The notes under the pieces were generated by a model. It saw nothing but the letters and a program-made list of their open reading frames with translations. It was not told the origin of the DNA and did not search any database. A DNA stretch of 64,000 nucleotides from Planctopirus ephydatiae (GTDB taxonomy: Bacteria > Planctomycetota > Planctomycetia > Planctomycetales > Planctomycetaceae), in assembly GCF_007752345.1 (NCBI RefSeq), contig NZ_CP036299.1:2877501-2941500 (forward strand). Reading direction: 5' to 3'. Positions 53,131-61,798 of the stretch are shown here, piece by piece. How positions within the stretch are numbered: the first letter of the stretch is position 1; each line of letters starts with the position of its first letter. Position numbers and translations under genes: made by a program.

Positions 53131-56100
53131 TTGTCGCTACCGACTGGCTTTTTTGTTGAGCCGCACATTTTTTTTTTTTTTGGATTGCTGGCTGGTTTGT
53201 TGTCTCTCGGAGCCTGGACATCGCTCGAAGCGCAGGTGATCCCCCATCGGCAGGAGAAGCCGCCCAACGATCCGCGTGATGCGACCACGGCGGCAAAGCT
53301 GATGACGGTGCCGGAAGGCTTCACGGTGGAAGTCGTCGCCAGTGAGCCGGAGATCGTCAATCCTGTGGCGATGGCGATCGACGAGAAGGGCCGCTACTGG
53401 ATCACGGAGTCGCTCGAGTATCCGCGGCGTAGTGCCGGGCCAGGGCGGGATCGAGTCAAGATTCTCGAGGACACCGATGGCGACGGCAGGGCCGATAAAT
53501 TCACAGTCTTTCTGGATGGGCTGAACATTCCCTCCGCCGTGCAAGTCGGGCATGGCGGTGTCTGGATTGCCAACGCGCCGGATCTCCTGTTTGTGCCGGA
53601 TGCCAATCGGGATGGTGTCCCGGATGGCCCGGCTCAAGTCGTGGTGACCGGCTTTGGCCGCGACGACACGCACGAGTTGCCGAATTCGCTCACCTGGGGG
53701 CCTGATGGCTGGCTTTACGGCCTCAACGGTGTCTTCAATCCCAGCCACGTCAAATATGGCAAAGACAATCCAAACTTGGCCGCCGCCGAGCGCGAAAAAC
53801 ATCCCGGCTGGAAATTCACGGTCGCGATGTTCCGCATCCATCCGCAGACCCGCGAGTTTCAAGTTTTCTGCGAAGGGACCAGCAACCCGTGGGGGATCGC
53901 CTTCAACGACGAGGGAGAGGCGTTCATCAGCGCCTGCGTCATCGACCACCTGTGGCATCTCGTCGAAACCGGCTACTACCACCGGCAGGGCGGGCCTTAT
54001 CCGCCGCACACATGGAAGATCGAATCGATCGTCAAGCACAAGCACCAGAAGGCGGCTTATTGCGGCATCACCTGGTTCGACAGTGACGCCTACCCTGAGC
54101 AGTACCGCAAGAAACTCTACATGGGGAATATCCACGGCGGATGTATCAATGTCGACCGCATTGAGCGCAGTGGCTCGACCTACGCGGGTTTCGGCGAGGA
54201 TGATTTCCTGACGGCGAACGACGCCTGGTTCATGCCAGTGGTGCAGAAGACGGGGCCGGACGGCTCGCTCTACATCCTCGACTGGTACGACCGCTATCAT
54301 TGCTATCAAGACGCCAACCGCGATCCCGAGGGGATCGACAGGCTCAAAGGGCGGCTCTATCGCGTGCGATACAAGGAGACGCCTCGAAAGGCGAACTTCG
54401 ACCTGGTGACTTCCAGCGACGACCAGCTGGTGGAACTGTTAGCAAATCCGAACGTCTGGACTCGCGGCACCGCCCAAAGGATTCTGGAGGAGCGGCTGTG
54501 GCGCAAGGACGCTAAGGGTGACTCGCTGCACAAGAAGTTGCTCGCACTGGCACTCAACGAGTCGACCCCGGCTCACCTGCAACGAGCGGCCTTTCAAATC
54601 GCCACCTTCGCGCCTGGATTCAACAAAGAGCAGACAAAGCAGGCGACAGTGAATCGCGACCCTTTGATCCGCGCCTGGGCATTGCGCACTGCGATGGGAA
54701 GCCTGATGATGGGAACGGATGGGAAGAGGGCGGCACCTTCATCCGACAAACCAGCGGCCGCGCTGGTGATCGAACAAATTGGCTCTGCCTTAAGCGATGC
54801 AGATGCCCGTGTGCGCCTCCAGGCGTTAATCGCGATGACCCGTGCTGCCGAGTATGGTCTTACGGATGAAACGCTGCATCGCGCCTTCAAGAAGGGAGCT
54901 CCTGAACTCGGCGATGATGCTCATGCTCATCGGCTCGCATGGCAGACGGTAAAGGCCTTTTATGGCCTTAGACCAGAACTCCTGGGTGATCTCCTCGCCT
55001 CGTCGGAGTACCGGTCGAGTGCATTGGCAAAATCACTGGATGGCCGGTTGATGGACTGGGTCTTGTCGCAGCCCCAGCCCGATGCGGTGGTGCTGCAAAC
55101 GATTCTCGCCACCGATCCGGCCAATGAGGCGGCTCGGCAGGTGCTGAACGTGCTGGCAACTCAGATTCAGACACGGCAGCTGGCGGGAGACCGTTTGGCG
55201 GCCGTTCGCAGGTCAGTCGGGCCGATCATCCGAAAAATCGTGGCCGATCCCACCAGCCGCAACTTTGTGCCAGCCGCGCTGCTGGCGACAACCTGGGGCG
55301 ACTCGGAAGGGTATGCTGCTGCTCGCAAAGTGCTGGAAACGCCCACCTTCAAGGAAGAGGAGCGACTGGCCGCTGCCGGTGCGCTCGTGGCTGCTGGACA
55401 GGATGAAGTGCTGCGGAGTGTGGCCGCCATATTCGATGGCCAGCCGCCCGCTGCGAGCGATTTCAAGGGGAAGCTGCTGGCGACTTTGTCGCGGCTGGAT
55501 GATCCCGAAGTCAGTGCATTCGCTCTGGCTTACTACCCGAAGCTCGCAGCCGATCTGCAGCCTAAGGCGATTGAACTGCTGACGCAACGACCTTCGTGGG
55601 CTGCAGCGCTATTGGCAGCGATGGAGAAGAAGCAGATTCCCGCATCGGCTCTCAGTTCACTCCAGGCACGACGCATCGCGGATCTGGGTGATGAACAGCT
55701 TTCCAAGCGGCTGGGTGAAGTGTGGGGACAGGTGCGTTCAGGCCGCGACCCGCAGCGGGAGCGTGTGGTGGCCGAGATGCGGCACCTCGTTCGCACCACA
55801 CCGGGGGACGCGGTGAAAGGCCAACTCATCTTCAGCAAGGTGTGCGGGCAATGCCACAAGATGTACGGCGAAGGGGCGGAGGTCGGGCCGGAGATCACGC
55901 TCAATGGGCGGAACGATTACACGCAGCTCCTTTCGAATATCTTCGACCCGAATCTGGTCATTGGTGCGGGTTATCGCTCGTGCACGGTGATCACTGACGA
56001 CGGCCGGGCACTCAGCGGTCTGTTGGCTGAAGATTCTCCCGAACGGGTCGTCCTGAAGGTACAGGGGGGGAAGGTGGAGATCATTCCCCGCAACACGATC

Positions 56101-56712
56101 GAGGAGTACAAGCTGAGCGAACTTTCGCTGATGCCCGAAGGGATCGAAAAGCAGTTGTCGCGTCAGGAGATCGCCGATTTGATGGCGTATGTCATCCTCG
56201 ATAAGCCGCCGGGTGACCCTAGCGCGCGGCAACTGCCAGGAACGTTCGAAGTCGCGCCCCGTGAATCCAACAACCCGGCGGAATTCGGGGCGATCTTTCA
56301 GACAGTTGCACCGGGCTTTGCGGAGGTTTCCTCGGGACTCAATGGTGTCGGATTGCTCAAGGAATATGGCGGTCAAAAAGTTGTCGTGCGGACACATCCT
56401 GTCGATCAGAAGCGACCGATGGTGGCGAAGGGAGTCTTCGACCTCCCCGCCGACAAGCCGAGCCGACTCCTGGTTCATGTGGCAAACGACTCCCGCGGCG
56501 ACTTTCGGCTGGTGGTTAAGGTCAACGGAAAGGTGATCTATGAAGAGATCATCGGCAAGTCAACGACCGAGAGTGGCTGGGCCCGCCGGGAGATCGATCT
56601 GGCTCCGTTCGCGGGGACACAGCCTGTGATCGAAGTTCTTAATGAAGCGAACAACTGGGCTTACGAATTCGCCTATTGGGGGGAACTCCGGGTAACCAGC
56701 GAGGCGAAATAG
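53131..56712 (+). CDS. PVC-type membrane-bound dehydrogenase with HEAT-like repeats and CxxCH domain
   Basis: 1193 aa in the open frame (TTG 53131). Parts: N-terminal beta-propeller-like dehydrogenase (VPEGFTVEVVASEPEIVNPV, AMAIDEKGRYWITES), HEAT-like helical repeats in the middle, and a C-terminal cytochrome c with CGQCHKMYGEGAEVGPEI and one heme. It is exported and probably oxidises sugars or related compounds, feeding electrons to a cytochrome chain. The start is doubtful: the well-placed ATG at 53126 (GAGG at 53114-53117, 8 bp away) reads out of frame across a T14 run (53168-53181). Adding one T or removing two would give a good signal peptide. The gene is GC-richer than its neighbours. 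Converges with the sulfatase ending at 56719. Confidence 0.9.
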   Translation: MSLPTGFFVEPHIFFFFGLLAGLLSLGAWTSLEAQVIPHRQEKPPNDPRDATTAAKLMTVPEGFTVEVVASEPEIVNPVAMAIDEKGRYWITESLEYPRRSAGPGRDRVKILEDTDGDGRADKFTVFLDGLNIPSAVQVGHGGVWIANAPDLLFVPDANRDGVPDGPAQVVVTGFGRDDTHELPNSLTWGPDGWLYGLNGVFNPSHVKYGKDNPNLAAAEREKHPGWKFTVAMFRIHPQTREFQVFCEGTSNPWGIAFNDEGEAFISACVIDHLWHLVETGYYHRQGGPYPPHTWKIESIVKHKHQKAAYCGITWFDSDAYPEQYRKKLYMGNIHGGCINVDRIERSGSTYAGFGEDDFLTANDAWFMPVVQKTGPDGSLYILDWYDRYHCYQDANRDPEGIDRLKGRLYRVRYKETPRKANFDLVTSSDDQLVELLANPNVWTRGTAQRILEERLWRKDAKGDSLHKKLLALALNESTPAHLQRAAFQIATFAPGFNKEQTKQATVNRDPLIRAWALRTAMGSLMMGTDGKRAAPSSDKPAAALVIEQIGSALSDADARVRLQALIAMTRAAEYGLTDETLHRAFKKGAPELGDDAHAHRLAWQTVKAFYGLRPELLGDLLASSEYRSSALAKSLDGRLMDWVLSQPQPDAVVLQTILATDPANEAARQVLNVLATQIQTRQLAGDRLAAVRRSVGPIIRKIVADPTSRNFVPAALLATTWGDSEGYAAARKVLETPTFKEEERLAAAGALVAAGQDEVLRSVAAIFDGQPPAASDFKGKLLATLSRLDDPEVSAFALAYYPKLAADLQPKAIELLTQRPSWAAALLAAMEKKQIPASALSSLQARRIADLGDEQLSKRLGEVWGQVRSGRDPQRERVVAEMRHLVRTTPGDAVKGQLIFSKVCGQCHKMYGEGAEVGPEITLNGRNDYTQLLSNIFDPNLVIGAGYRSCTVITDDGRALSGLLAEDSPERVVLKVQGGKVEIIPRNTIEEYKLSELSLMPEGIEKQLSRQEIADLMAYVILDKPPGDPSARQLPGTFEVAPRESNNPAEFGAIFQTVAPGFAEVSSGLNGVGLLKEYGGQKVVVRTHPVDQKRPMVAKGVFDLPADKPSRLLVHVANDSRGDFRLVVKVNGKVIYEEIIGKSTTESGWARREIDLAPFAGTQPVIEVLNEANNWAYEFAYWGELRVTSEAK
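53168..53181. repeat. T14 homopolymer in the signal-peptide region
   Basis: Fourteen consecutive T within the first 60 bp of the dehydrogenase gene. Slippage by +1 or -2 would join the SD-supported ATG (53126) to the long frame. It is by far the longest homopolymer noticed in the window. Confidence 0.85.
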
Positions 56713-56718
56713 TGGGCG

Positions 56719-58134
56719 TTACCTGGCGAGATCTCGTCGCTTCGCGAAGCGCTCACGGAGATCACGTAAAGTGTCGAGTGACTTTTCATCCCCGGCCAAG
56801 TCCTGTTCCTCGCGAGGGTCGATGGTGAGATGAAAGAGTTCTTCCTGCTGAAAGTCTGGCCAATACAGGTACTTCCACTCGGGCGTCACGAGAGCCTGCG
56901 ATGAAGGGATAAACGAAATGTCACGGATAGTCGAATGCTCGTAGAAGAATTCGGTTCGCCAACTCTTGGCGGCTGCCTGTCTTGAAGCGGGCGTTCCCAG
57001 ATAGAGTGGTGACATGTCCTGGCCCTGCATCCGCGGTGTGGGCTGGGCACCGGCGGCGTTGAGAATCGTCGGCGCGAGATCGACGTTCAGAGTCTGGGCA
57101 TTGTTCGTCATTCCCGCCAGCGATTTGTCCATCCTGGGATCGACGACCACTAGAGGCACGCGGATACTTTCTTCGTACGGATACCACTTGTCAGCCAGGC
57201 CCTTTTCGGCGTGGAAATAGCCGTTATCCGTGGTGAAGAGGATGAGCGTCTTATCCGCCAATCCCTCCGCCTTCAATCGATCCAGAATGCGGCCGCAGGC
57301 AGCATCGACTTCGGTGATGAGCCGGTAGTAGTTTTTCATCGACGTCTGGAAGGCTTCTTCACTGGCGAACCTTAAAGACCAGCGGCGGCGGCCCTCCTGC
57401 TTGTCGTTCGCCAGGAAGGGTGGCAAATTCCGAAAGGCTTGCTCGTTCGCTGTCGCAGGGACTGGGATGATGTCGTTGGCATACAGCGACATGCTTTTTG
57501 GCTGCGGCAGGTATTGTGCGGGTGAAGGGTCATCCGCGTGGGGAGCGAAGAAGGCAACTGTCAGGCAGAAAGGCTTGTCCTGCGGGCGGCTGTCGAAGAA
57601 GTCGAGGGCATCCTGTTCCTGAAGGGCGGTGATATGAACCTTCTCGCCTTTCTTACCGGCTTCGCCCCGAGCGGGAACCCAGTGCCTTGTCGGTGAAGTG
57701 CGGCTGTAATCATAGTTGGCAGCGGGGAACTTGCCGTTGTGCCACTTGCCAACATGGGCCAAGTGATAGCCCCTTTCACGAAGGATCGCAGGATACGTTT
57801 CAGCCCAGGGGGTTTTGAACATCTCGAAGGCCGGGTTGCCATGACGCGACATCCATTGGCCAGTGAGGAGCGTGGCGCGGGAGACTCCGCAGATGGAGGT
57901 GGTGACGGCATTACGCGGGAAGCGAACGCCCTTGGCCGCAAGTGCATCGATGTGGGGTGTCTGGATGATGGGGTTGCCGGCGCAGCCCAGTGAGTCAAAA
58001 CGCCAGTCATCGGCGTAAAGAACCACAATGTTCAGCGGCTGAACGGGAGCCTCGGCGGCGAGGAGATGGCCGCTGAACGTAAGTCCCGCAAGCAAAAGAA
58101 TCACAATCTGATGGATTCGCTGTCGTGAAGACAT
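56719..58134 (-). CDS. Sulfatase with unusual CGVSR active-site motif
   Basis: 471 aa from ATG 58134. Signal peptide ([17 protein letters not shown], cleaved near residue 27). Asp pair in LYADDWRF (42-43), formylglycine motif CGVSR at 82-86 (Val in the usual Pro/Ala position), [17 protein letters not shown] and FTTDNG. It ends [16 protein letters not shown]. It is compatible with choline-sulfatase/heparan-type subfamilies, but the substrate cannot be assigned. Its leader contains a REPIN (58149-58277). Converges with the dehydrogenase gene (6 bp between stops). Confidence 0.92.
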   Translation of the reverse strand: MSSRQRIHQIVILLLAGLTFSGHLLAAEAPVQPLNIVVLYADDWRFDSLGCAGNPIIQTPHIDALAAKGVRFPRNAVTTSICGVSRATLLTGQWMSRHGNPAFEMFKTPWAETYPAILRERGYHLAHVGKWHNGKFPAANYDYSRTSPTRHWVPARGEAGKKGEKVHITALQEQDALDFFDSRPQDKPFCLTVAFFAPHADDPSPAQYLPQPKSMSLYANDIIPVPATANEQAFRNLPPFLANDKQEGRRRWSLRFASEEAFQTSMKNYYRLITEVDAACGRILDRLKAEGLADKTLILFTTDNGYFHAEKGLADKWYPYEESIRVPLVVVDPRMDKSLAGMTNNAQTLNVDLAPTILNAAGAQPTPRMQGQDMSPLYLGTPASRQAAAKSWRTEFFYEHSTIRDISFIPSSQALVTPEWKYLYWPDFQQEELFHLTIDPREEQDLAGDEKSLDTLRDLRERFAKRRDLAR

Positions 58135-58148
58135 ATTGTGATATCTTT

Positions 58149-58277
58149 CGTAGGGTCCGCTGTGCGGACCATGTTTGGCAATCTCTTGTCGCCACGAAAT
58201 TTACCGACGGTCTGGCGACACAGGTAAGTGATGACTGTATTGATTCATTTTTCATGGCCCGCACAGCGGACCCTACG
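58149..58277. repeat. REPIN: inverted pair of GTAG-type REP palindromes
   Basis: 25-bp terminal inverted repeats (58149-58173 and 58253-58277, one mismatch). Each arm is itself GTAG plus a hairpin (GGTCCGC-TGT-GCGGACC; in the second arm the last stem is GCGGGCC), exactly the layout of REP sequences recognised by RAYT (TnpA-REP) transposases. Between the arms is a second, 8-bp inverted repeat (TGTCGCCA at 58187-58194 / TGGCGACA at 58213-58220). It sits in the leader of one sulfatase and its second arm overlaps the end of the next. Confidence 0.8.
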
Positions 58278-60165
58278 GGCGCGATGCTTGACGTTCTTTC
58301 AGTTCCTTGAGATTCAGGAGCAATCGAGGAATGTAAGGACTGAAACGCTGGTCAGGCAGTTTGAGGTTTGTGGTGTTCATCAGCAGAAGATCGTCCCAGA
58401 GTGACTGGCCTCGATCTCCCAGAGATTCAATGGCCGTCAGTGCGCTGATCGAGGTCAGCACATCACTCTTTTCGGGTGTCGCGAGGGTCTTGAGCAAAGC
58501 GAGCCCCCGGGCCTGCTCGGCTGAGGAACCAGCGAGCACAGCCAGTTTCGCAGCGACAATTTGTACCGATGGTGATTCATCCTTCATCAGCGGCAGAACA
58601 GCCTGCAAAGGGATTGGCTCGCCCCGCTTTTGATGAATCAGCAAGCCGATGAGACCCCAGTAGCGAACACCCGGTTCGGGATCACTGAGAAATTTTGACA
58701 GTTCCTCAATCTTCGCTGCTTTGGAGGCTGCCACATCAGCAGCCTCTATTGTCTTTTCGAGGGCGAATGTTTCCGGGCTATGGCCCAGTCCCCATGGAGT
58801 GGTTGATTTTGACCGGCGGTGCATCTCTTCTTCAGGAAGGTAGCAGACATCGCGGACTCGCACATTCTGATCGAACAGAACTTTCCGAAAGCGGGCGATG
58901 GTCTCGGCGTGTGCCGGATCAAGTGCCAGATTAACAACCTCATCAGGATCGCTGGAGAGATCATAAAGTTCTTCGGGTTCACGCGGCGTGACCCACATGG
59001 CCGACTGTGCCGGATTGAGCTTCCCTTGATCGAATAAGGTTTTCCAGGCAACAGTCGTCGGTGTTTGAAACTGGTACTCCAGATACTGGCCATGGGGAAG
59101 ATGCAGCAGGTAATTCCGCAGATAGACGTATCGACCATCCGTCACACTGCGAACATGATCGGGCCGCTCATCCATGCGTCCGCGAACACCAAACAGGTAC
59201 TGGTGGGCAGGAGCGGCAAAAGGACCGGCAAAAGCATGACCCTGCATGTAGGCGGGTGGCTGGATGTTCACCAGACTCAGTACTGTGGGAGCCAGGTCGA
59301 CAAAACTGATCAATCGGTCGGAAACACCCCCGGTACGATAATCCGCGGGAGCCAGGTGGCGATACTTCTCGGGGAAGTAAACGACAAAGGGCACCTGCAA
59401 CCCGGTATTGCCGGCCCAGCGTTTGTTTCTGGGCATGCCACTGCCGTGATCTGCGTAATAAAAGACAATGGTGTCCTCCGCGAGGCCTGCGTCTGCCAGT
59501 TCCTGAAGGTGAACCCCAGCGTCGGCATCGGCAGCACTCACCTGGTCGTAATACTGTGCCCAGTCCTGACGAACCTCGGGAGTATCCGGATGGTACTTGG
59601 GAATGCGAACATCAGCAGGCTTGGTCATGGCCTGATGTGGCCGTTTGCGAATCTGGCTTTCGTGACTTTTCGTCGAATTAAAGACCGCAAAGAAGGGCTG
59701 GCCAGGTTTGCGATTCTTCCAGTGAGCATTCGCACCTGATTTATCCCAGGGGGGAACCGCTTTGGGGACGTTGTAGTCTTCTTTCGAGTTGTTTGTGGTG
59801 TAATAACCGGCTTTGCGCAAATAAGCTGGGAAGAGTAGCTGCTCTTCCGGCCAGGGAACCATCGATCGCATATGAAGCGCACCACTGGCCGATGGGTAAA
59901 CGCCAGTAATAATGGCTGTTCGAGCGGGTGCACAGACAGGAACCACCGACCACGCCATCCGAAACCGCATCCCTTTCTTGGCTAATTGATCGACATGCGG
60001 CGTGCGTGCCAGTCGATCACCATAGCAACCCATATGCGGCCCGTGGTCTTCACTTGTCAGCCACAAGACATTCGGAAGCTTGGGCGATTCCTGCTGAGCC
60101 ATAGCCGGCCTGCCAGACAGGCATTCAACAACGAGTAACGCAAAAACGATGAAAAGGTATCTCAT
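58273..60165 (-). CDS. Sulfatase with HEAT-like C-terminal domain
   Basis: 630 aa from ATG 60165 (MRYLFIVFALLVVECL signal peptide); a longer frame from 60498 overlaps the next gene and has no signal. Motif CAPAR at 78-82 (formylglycine Cys78) and TSEDHGPHMGCYG, which replaces the usual first Asp pair by Glu-Asp. About 500 residues of sulfatase are followed by helical repeats (PEPGVRYWGLIGLLIHQK, ESPSVQIVAAKLAVLAG), HEAT-like. Such fusions occur in planctomycetes. The stop TAG is inside the GTAG of the adjacent REP element. Ribosome-binding site weak. Confidence 0.92.
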   Translation of the reverse strand: MRYLFIVFALLVVECLSGRPAMAQQESPKLPNVLWLTSEDHGPHMGCYGDRLARTPHVDQLAKKGMRFRMAWSVVPVCAPARTAIITGVYPSASGALHMRSMVPWPEEQLLFPAYLRKAGYYTTNNSKEDYNVPKAVPPWDKSGANAHWKNRKPGQPFFAVFNSTKSHESQIRKRPHQAMTKPADVRIPKYHPDTPEVRQDWAQYYDQVSAADADAGVHLQELADAGLAEDTIVFYYADHGSGMPRNKRWAGNTGLQVPFVVYFPEKYRHLAPADYRTGGVSDRLISFVDLAPTVLSLVNIQPPAYMQGHAFAGPFAAPAHQYLFGVRGRMDERPDHVRSVTDGRYVYLRNYLLHLPHGQYLEYQFQTPTTVAWKTLFDQGKLNPAQSAMWVTPREPEELYDLSSDPDEVVNLALDPAHAETIARFRKVLFDQNVRVRDVCYLPEEEMHRRSKSTTPWGLGHSPETFALEKTIEAADVAASKAAKIEELSKFLSDPEPGVRYWGLIGLLIHQKRGEPIPLQAVLPLMKDESPSVQIVAAKLAVLAGSSAEQARGLALLKTLATPEKSDVLTSISALTAIESLGDRGQSLWDDLLLMNTTNLKLPDQRFSPYIPRLLLNLKELKERQASRP

Positions 60166-60226
60166 TGTGGAATATCTCAAGTGAAGCGGCTTCGCGGATG
60201 TTGAGTGAACAGGACCAAAGGTCCAA

Positions 60227-61798
60227 CTACTCCGGGATGGGGGAGGAAAGCTCAATGATCTCGCCTTCCCAGATCGCGCGGTGCGTCTTTTGGTCAAAAG
60301 TGAGAACCCGGTCTTTACTTCCCGGCACGGGTGGTTGATCGATCGAGGGCAGCAATGATTTGAGCTGTTTTTTGAGGGCTGAAAGTGCTGGATCATCGGC
60401 AAGATTCTTGAGTTCATGAGGATCAACGCGGTGATCGTACAATTCTTCTGAACCATCGGCATACCGAATGTAGCGATGATCTCGTGTGCGGATCGCATGG
60501 TTGCCTTGGTTGTGTGACGTGATCGCTGGTCGCTGGCGAACAGCGAGTGGGTTTGTCAATTGCGGGACAAGTGAGACCCCTTCCAGATCAGTCGGGGCCT
60601 CAAGCTGGCAAAGCTGTGCCAGCGTGGGGTAAATATCGAGCAGTTCGACGGGTTCTACACATTTTCCACCTGTGAGAACTCCCGGGCCAGCAAAGAGGAG
60701 AGGAACACGAGTGGAGCGTTCCCAGAGCGTGTTCTTACCCGTGATCCCTTTCTCACCGAGATGCCAGCCATGATCAGACCAGAGGACGATCAATGTGTTG
60801 TTTGCCTCGCCTGTCGCTTCCAGCGCTGCCAATAGCCGACCGATCTGGGCATCGACATACGATGTCGATGCCAGGTACGAACGTACCAGAGATCTCCAGT
60901 GCTCATACTGCTGCAGCCATTTGAGTCGTGGTTCGGGAAGCCGCCAATGCAGATACCACGAGAAGCGAGGGGTATCCTTTCGATCCTCTTCATTGATCAA
61001 CGGCAAAATCGAATCGTCATCGGGATACATCGCCAGCCATTCGGGTGTCACGTAGCAGGGGACATGCGGCAGGAAGTACCCCACACACATCAGAAAAGGC
61101 TTGGTTTCACCTGTTGATGACGACTGTTGGATTTGCCGCTGCTGCAGTTTTTCGATGGCCCAATCGGTGATCTGAGTATCGCCTTTTTCACTATCCAGAT
61201 GAGGAAAGGCACCCCAATCGACCAGTGGATTGGGATGAGGCGGCGGCTGGATAAGCCGCTTTTCAGGACGTTTCCCGACACCTCCCGCTGGGCCCCATTC
61301 GTCGAACTCTTTCAGGCGATCTTTGGGCTTACCGCCACCTCCATGAAAGATTTTTCCTGTGGTGAGCGTGGTATAGCCTGCCTTGTGAAAGGCCTGCGGC
61401 AACGTGAGTCGTCCCGAGAGCGCCGGAACATCTCTAAACCAGGGAGATAGCCCATAGATACCCGTTGTCGTGCTCCGCAAGCCCAAGAGAAGACTCGTTC
61501 GCGAAGGATTGCATAAAGGGGCCTGGCAATGAGCATTCAAAAACACCGTACCTCGCTCCGCAAGTGCTTTGAGATGCGGCGTTTTGACCAGTGGATGTCC
61601 ACCCAGCGGTTCGATCCAGTCATTCTGATCATCAATGGCAATCATCAGGACATTGAGCCGCTTGGGTGGGGATTGGAGCGGGGCTTCCTGAGCAATCACC
61701 ATTGTCGAATGGATCAAAGAGACAATCAGCAGTGAGAGCCCTGCCGATTGATAGAGAAAAAATCGTGTGAAGATGGAGGAGACAACATTGTTGTTCAT
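60227..61798 (-). CDS. Sulfatase, iduronate-2-sulfatase-like
   Basis: 523 aa from ATG 61798. Signal-anchor/signal segment (SAGLSLLIVSLIHSTMVIA). Motif CNPSR at 96-100 followed by TSLLLG, Asp pair in IAIDDQNDW, LTTGKIFHGGG and WSDHGWHLGEKG. This pattern fits the iduronate-2-sulfatase-like group (inference from motifs). Its ATG overlaps the stop of the preceding sulfatase (ATGA, 61795-61798), so the two are translationally coupled. It is likely part of a sulfated-polysaccharide degradation set. Confidence 0.93.
   Translation of the reverse strand: MNNNVVSSIFTRFFLYQSAGLSLLIVSLIHSTMVIAQEAPLQSPPKRLNVLMIAIDDQNDWIEPLGGHPLVKTPHLKALAERGTVFLNAHCQAPLCNPSRTSLLLGLRSTTTGIYGLSPWFRDVPALSGRLTLPQAFHKAGYTTLTTGKIFHGGGGKPKDRLKEFDEWGPAGGVGKRPEKRLIQPPPHPNPLVDWGAFPHLDSEKGDTQITDWAIEKLQQRQIQQSSSTGETKPFLMCVGYFLPHVPCYVTPEWLAMYPDDDSILPLINEEDRKDTPRFSWYLHWRLPEPRLKWLQQYEHWRSLVRSYLASTSYVDAQIGRLLAALEATGEANNTLIVLWSDHGWHLGEKGITGKNTLWERSTRVPLLFAGPGVLTGGKCVEPVELLDIYPTLAQLCQLEAPTDLEGVSLVPQLTNPLAVRQRPAITSHNQGNHAIRTRDHRYIRYADGSEELYDHRVDPHELKNLADDPALSALKKQLKSLLPSIDQPPVPGSKDRVLTFDQKTHRAIWEGEIIELSSPIPE

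Noticed and set aside
60166-60498. N-terminal extension of the sulfatase at 58273-60165
   Set aside because: The 111 extra residues overlap the next sulfatase's 3' end, show no family similarity and would place the signal peptide internally. ATG 60165 is preferred.
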